This document shows positions 59,883 to 62,725 of a stretch of 62,725 nt of DNA, one piece after another. Position 1 is the stretch's first letter. Each line of letters starts with the position of its first letter. A model generated the notes under the pieces. That model worked only from the letters and a program-made list of their open reading frames with translations, was not told where the DNA came from and did no database searches. Source of the DNA: Dyadobacter sp. CY323 (GTDB lineage Bacteria; Bacteroidota; Bacteroidia; Cytophagales; Spirosomataceae); contig NZ_JAJUXH010000031.1 of the NCBI RefSeq assembly GCF_021390245.1, forward strand, positions 1 to 62,725, read 5' to 3'. A program made the translations under genes and the position numbers.

Positions 59883-62331
59883 TGTACTGTTTGATCATTT
59901 TCTGGATCCGGTCATCCAGCTTTTCCGAAGTTAACTGTTCCCGCAATCGGTCCACCATGATAGGGAACGAGAATGGCGTAGGTTTACTGGTTTTTTTAAC
60001 AATAATTTTCTGATTTGCGATCCGGTCCAGTGCAAGCCGCATCCTGGTTTCCTCCAGTTGATAAGTTAAAACTTCCTGGTAAGCTTGTTTGACGAGCAGA
60101 TTATTGTCTTCATACTTGCTAACTACATTAAAAAGCAGCGAACTCGAAGCCTGCAACTGGCGGGTTTTCATATTTTTTCCTGGATAACCCTGAAACATCA
60201 ACCCGGAAATGGCCGCAATTTCCCTGAATTTCCGTTTCGCCATTTCAGTCGCATTTACACTTTGGTAAATGTCATCGACGAGATGTTTGGTTGAAAAAAC
60301 ATCTATTTCACTCATAATCTTTTCAAAATCAACATATTGATCGCTCAATAACTCAAATCCATAATCATTCATGGCGACGGAGAATGTGATCGGAGTCAGC
60401 TTACTAATGCGATATGCAAGAATGATGGACATGCCTTCGTGGACCAAACGTCCCTCAAACGGAAAAATAAAGATATGGTGACCTTCGCGCGTTTCGCATT
60501 GTTCGATGAGCAGTTCATCCATTTTCGGGATCATGGAACGGTCGCGCTGCAATTCCAATAATGGCTGCATTTTGGCCAATTCCAATTCTTTATGTGGGTT
60601 TTCGATCGCATCGGCCAATCGCTCGCGGATAAATGCGGATAGTTGGGAAGATAGCGGCATCCGCCCGCCTGCCCAGCGAACGAGAAACCCCTTTTTACCT
60701 TCTGCTTTTTTGACAGTTACCGTCATTTCGTGAAGTCTGACAAACTCGACGGTCATTCCGGCAAAAGTAAAAACGTCGCCGGTTTTCATCCAGGTAACAA
60801 AGGACTCTTCAACCGTTCCCAGGTATTTTCCGGATTGCAACTTGACTTTAATGCCTGTTTCTGAAACGATTGTGCCCATACTCAGCCGATGCCGCAATGC
60901 AACGCGCCTACTGGTAACCTTGTAAAGGCCATCGATCCGCTCTACTTTTTTATATTCATCATAAACCAAAAGCGACGAACTTCCCGTGGTAATGTACCCC
61001 AAAAGCCACTCCCATTCCTGCCGGTTGAGATATTGGTATCCGTACGAATCACAAACTTCTTCAAACAACTGCGCTTCGTCGAAACCTTCGCCCACGGCCA
61101 AAGTCATCATCCATTGCGCCAAAACGTCAAACGCATGTGCAACCGGCGGACGATCTTCGAGTATATTTTTGGCAACTCCTTCACGCAGTGATACGGCTTC
61201 AATTAATTCAAGAGCATTGGTCGGACAAAAATAGATCTTACTATCCACCCCCGGCCGGTGCCCGCTACGTCCCGCTCGCTGGATAAAACGGGCAATGCTT
61301 TTGGGGCTGCCGACTTGAATAACCGTATCCACCGGCCTGAAATCCACTCCTAAATCGAGACTCGCCGTACAGATTACAAGTTTCAATCTTTCGTCATGCA
61401 AAGCGTCCTCCACCCAATCCCGGATTTCACGATCCAAAGAAGCATGGTGCAATGCCATAATGCCCGCAAATTCCGGATATTTATCAATGATCGTCCGGTA
61501 CCAGATTTCCGTCCCGGAACGTGTATTTGTAAAAAGTAAAGTGGTTTTACTCTGATTCACGACCTCCACCACCTGATCCACCAGCCGCGTACCCATATAA
61601 CCCGACCACGGCAAGGTCTGAACCCGCTCGGGAATAATGCTTTCGACTAGAATCTTTTTATCGGTATTGGCTTTGATAACCACCGATTTACCAACCGGAA
61701 ACTTCATTCCCAGCAACACGTGCTTCGCTTCTTCCAGGTTTCCGATCGTCGCCGAAATGCCCCAGGTCTGCAGATCGGGTTTGAGGCTTCTTAACCTTGC
61801 CAATGCAAGCTCCGTCTGCGTCCCGCGCTTGCTTCCCATGAGTTCGTGCCATTCATCGACGACAACGGTATGCAGGTTTTTGAAGGTTTCAGAGCTGTTT
61901 TTTTGGGCAAAAAGAATGTGGAGACTTTCCGGCGTGATGATCAGCGCATCGGGCATCTGCTTTTTCTGATCGTTTTTGTCTTTCTGATTGGTATCCCCCG
62001 TCCTGATCCCAACGCGCCAGGTGAGGTTCATTTCCAATGCTGCCGTTTCCATATTTCGAAACAAATCTTTGGAAAGCGCGCGTAAAGGTGTGATCCAAAG
62101 AACCTGCAAGCCACGTTTGGTTTTGAGGTCTTTATTGGCTTTCTCATTCATATGCCGGATCAAAATCGGGACCCAGAGAGAATGCGTTTTCCCGCTCCCC
62201 GTCGGCGCATTCACCAGGCCACTTTTTCCATCCAGATAAGCCTCTGCAGCTTCTTTCTGAAAAGTCGCCCATTTCCATTTTTTGGACTTAAACCATTGTT
62301 CAGCAAGTATGTGTCCGCGGGATTTGGTCAA
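59869..62331 (-). CDS. Ligase-associated DNA damage response DEXH-box helicase (Lhr-like)
   Basis: An 820-aa superfamily 2 helicase. Q/Walker A region NAPTGSGKTHSLWVPI near residue 40, TPLRALSKDL, TPESLHILFAQ, VVDEWHELMGSKRGTQTELA (DEXH box, W in place of the usual residue), WGISATIGNLEEA, then the second RecA domain (TLLFTNTRSGTEIWYRTI, HHASLDREIR, CTASLDLGVDFRPVDTVIQV GSP, RAGRSGHRPG). The C-terminal part is Lhr-like. It would work with PdeM in DNA repair. The start at 62331 has no family-inconsistent upstream residues. Confidence 0.95.
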   Translation of the reverse strand: MTKSRGHILAEQWFKSKKWKWATFQKEAAEAYLDGKSGLVNAPTGSGKTHSLWVPILIRHMNEKANKDLKTKRGLQVLWITPLRALSKDLFRNMETAALEMNLTWRVGIRTGDTNQKDKNDQKKQMPDALIITPESLHILFAQKNSSETFKNLHTVVVDEWHELMGSKRGTQTELALARLRSLKPDLQTWGISATIGNLEEAKHVLLGMKFPVGKSVVIKANTDKKILVESIIPERVQTLPWSGYMGTRLVDQVVEVVNQSKTTLLFTNTRSGTEIWYRTIIDKYPEFAGIMALHHASLDREIRDWVEDALHDERLKLVICTASLDLGVDFRPVDTVIQVGSPKSIARFIQRAGRSGHRPGVDSKIYFCPTNALELIEAVSLREGVAKNILEDRPPVAHAFDVLAQWMMTLAVGEGFDEAQLFEEVCDSYGYQYLNRQEWEWLLGYITTGSSSLLVYDEYKKVERIDGLYKVTSRRVALRHRLSMGTIVSETGIKVKLQSGKYLGTVEESFVTWMKTGDVFTFAGMTVEFVRLHEMTVTVKKAEGKKGFLVRWAGGRMPLSSQLSAFIRERLADAIENPHKELELAKMQPLLELQRDRSMIPKMDELLIEQCETREGHHIFIFPFEGRLVHEGMSIILAYRISKLTPITFSVAMNDYGFELLSDQYVDFEKIMSEIDVFSTKHLVDDIYQSVNATEMAKRKFREIAAISGLMFQGYPGKNMKTRQLQASSSLLFNVVSKYEDNNLLVKQAYQEVLTYQLEETRMRLALDRIANQKIIVKKTSKPTPFSFPIMVDRLREQLTSEKLDDRIQKMIKQYSDAD

Positions 62332-62508
62332 AGGATGAAGTGAATAAAATGTGAGACTAAATTCCGATAAAATACTGTACCATTACCGTTAAATCAATAT
62401 TTTGTTCAGTGCATAACAAAGTAGCTTATTTTGTTCAAAATGCATGATTGACTCGATTCCCGAAACAGCATATGCAGATATAAAGCTATATCCCTCAAAT
62501 ACATTAAT

Positions 62509-62673
62509 ATGCTTAACAGTGTTCAAATTCTCCGTGCGATTGCAGCATTACTAGTGGTATTTGCACATTTTGAATTTGTGAAGCCAGCCGTTGGTGGTTT
62601 TGGTGTAGGACACTATCTCAAAATCTGTGTAAAGTTTAAATCGGGGTTTGTAACTCCGATTTTTTACTTTTAA
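62509..62673 (+). pseudogene. Acyltransferase-3 family gene cut short by an insertion element
   Basis: The frame starts MLNSVQILRAIAALLVVFAH FEFVKPAVGGFGV, the standard start of an OafA/YrhL-type membrane O-acyltransferase, and would continue into its first helix-loop. After GGFGV it runs into GHYLKICVKFKSGF and stops at TAA 62671-62673, because the sequence from about 62608 is the left end of an IS element. The rest of the gene may lie beyond the right edge. Confidence 0.75.
62638..62665 (+). terminator. Terminator inside the IS left end
   Basis: AAATCGGGGTT (62638-62648) pairs with AACTCCGATTT (62652-62662) with one G-T wobble and a TGT loop, followed by Ts. It would block read-through from outside into the transposase gene. 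Confidence 0.6.
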
Positions 62674-62686
62674 CAAAACACAGTTT

Positions 62687-62725
62687 ATGAGACCAGAAGA
62701 TTTGTTGACTGATGAGTTTTTAAAG
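62687..62725 (+). CDS. IS256-family transposase, first 13 codons (runs off the window)
   Basis: The frame MRPEDLLTDEFLK begins at 62687 and reaches the right edge. The sequence resembles the start of IS256-type DDE transposases (MxPxDLLxxEFLxQF). With only 13 residues, the call rests mainly on this pattern together with the terminal-repeat-like sequence upstream and the interrupted gene. Confidence 0.6.
   Translation, partial: MRPEDLLTDEFLK

Larger units (their letters stand above)
62608..62725 (+). mobile_element. Left end of an IS256-family insertion sequence (continues beyond the window)
   Basis: The sequence from about 62608 (GGACACTATCTCAAAATCTG, then TGTAAAG) has the look of an IS256-family terminal inverted repeat. 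It interrupts the acyltransferase frame. An internal terminator and a transposase start follow. The precise boundary and target duplication cannot be set without the right end. Confidence 0.7.

Noticed and set aside
62332..62508. A gene between the helicase and the acyltransferase fragment
   Set aside because: The 177 AT-rich bases have no supported frame. They probably hold divergent promoters.

Overview
The window reads as a chromosomal segment of a Bacteroidota bacterium of the Cytophagales type (Dyadobacter/Spirosomataceae-like). This is inferred from a SusC/SusD pair, LytS/LytTR-type signalling, TonB receptors with carboxypeptidase-like N-domains, the ligase-associated PdeM/DEXH helicase pair, several promoters of the Bacteroidota TTG-N19/20-TAnnTTTG form, and few Shine-Dalgarno sites. 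No rRNA, tRNA or CRISPR array was found. Both window edges cut genes. | Layout: 1-5.8 kb holds a truncated outer-membrane receptor, a LytS/LytTR two-component pair and uvrA. 6.1-11.2 kb is a SusC/SusD operon with a LacI-like 14-bp palindrome upstream. 11.2-18.4 kb is housekeeping and envelope genes: YigZ, an MFS carrier, a CorA carrier, two glycosyltransferases, nrdB and recX. 18.4-32.9 kb has a Tat phosphoesterase, tyrS, GH43, Uma2, queA, PduO, ilvE, DUF72, a class II cyclic-nucleotide phosphodiesterase and a HigBA toxin-antitoxin pair. 33-46.4 kb has a PerM/AI-2E carrier, an ABC1 kinase with a TetR regulator, an alditol-oxidase-like enzyme, a MocR regulator, a TonB receptor, a quinone oxidoreductase, a pseudouridine synthase and a DUF3500 protein. 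46.5-52.9 kb is dgt followed by a FIST sensor, histidine kinase, response regulator and hybrid kinase operon. 52.9-56.6 kb is a two-subunit molybdenum hydroxylase and an esterase. 56.7-58.8 kb is a defence-like islet. 59.2-62.3 kb is pdeM and the helicase. At 62.5-62.7 kb an acyltransferase gene is interrupted by the left end of an IS256-type element. | The most interesting material is in two places. (1) At 56.69-57.71 kb an Abi_2 (AbiD/AbiF-type) gene carrying an R-x4-H HEPN motif is directly preceded by a compact transcription unit: a well-spaced promoter, a stem-bulge-stem hairpin of about 42 nt and a T-run. This looks like a small RNA of about 50-57 nt ending just before the toxin start, which is the layout of RNA-antitoxin systems. 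(2) At 57.7-58.8 kb, and again on the other strand at 19.3-20.2 kb, there is an unrecognised cassette: a dead copy of a 70-aa gene (called A here), an intact A, and a second small gene (B). In each locus the intact A is bracketed by two copies of a locus-specific repeat. The upstream copy fills the spacer between the -33 and -7 promoter boxes, and the ATG lies 2-5 nt after the -7 box, so the transcript is probably leaderless. I do not recognise either protein family. | The window also carries many decayed small toxin/defence genes (brnT, DUF559, A and B copies), two heptanucleotide repeat arrays, a 164-bp tandem array and several hairpin families.
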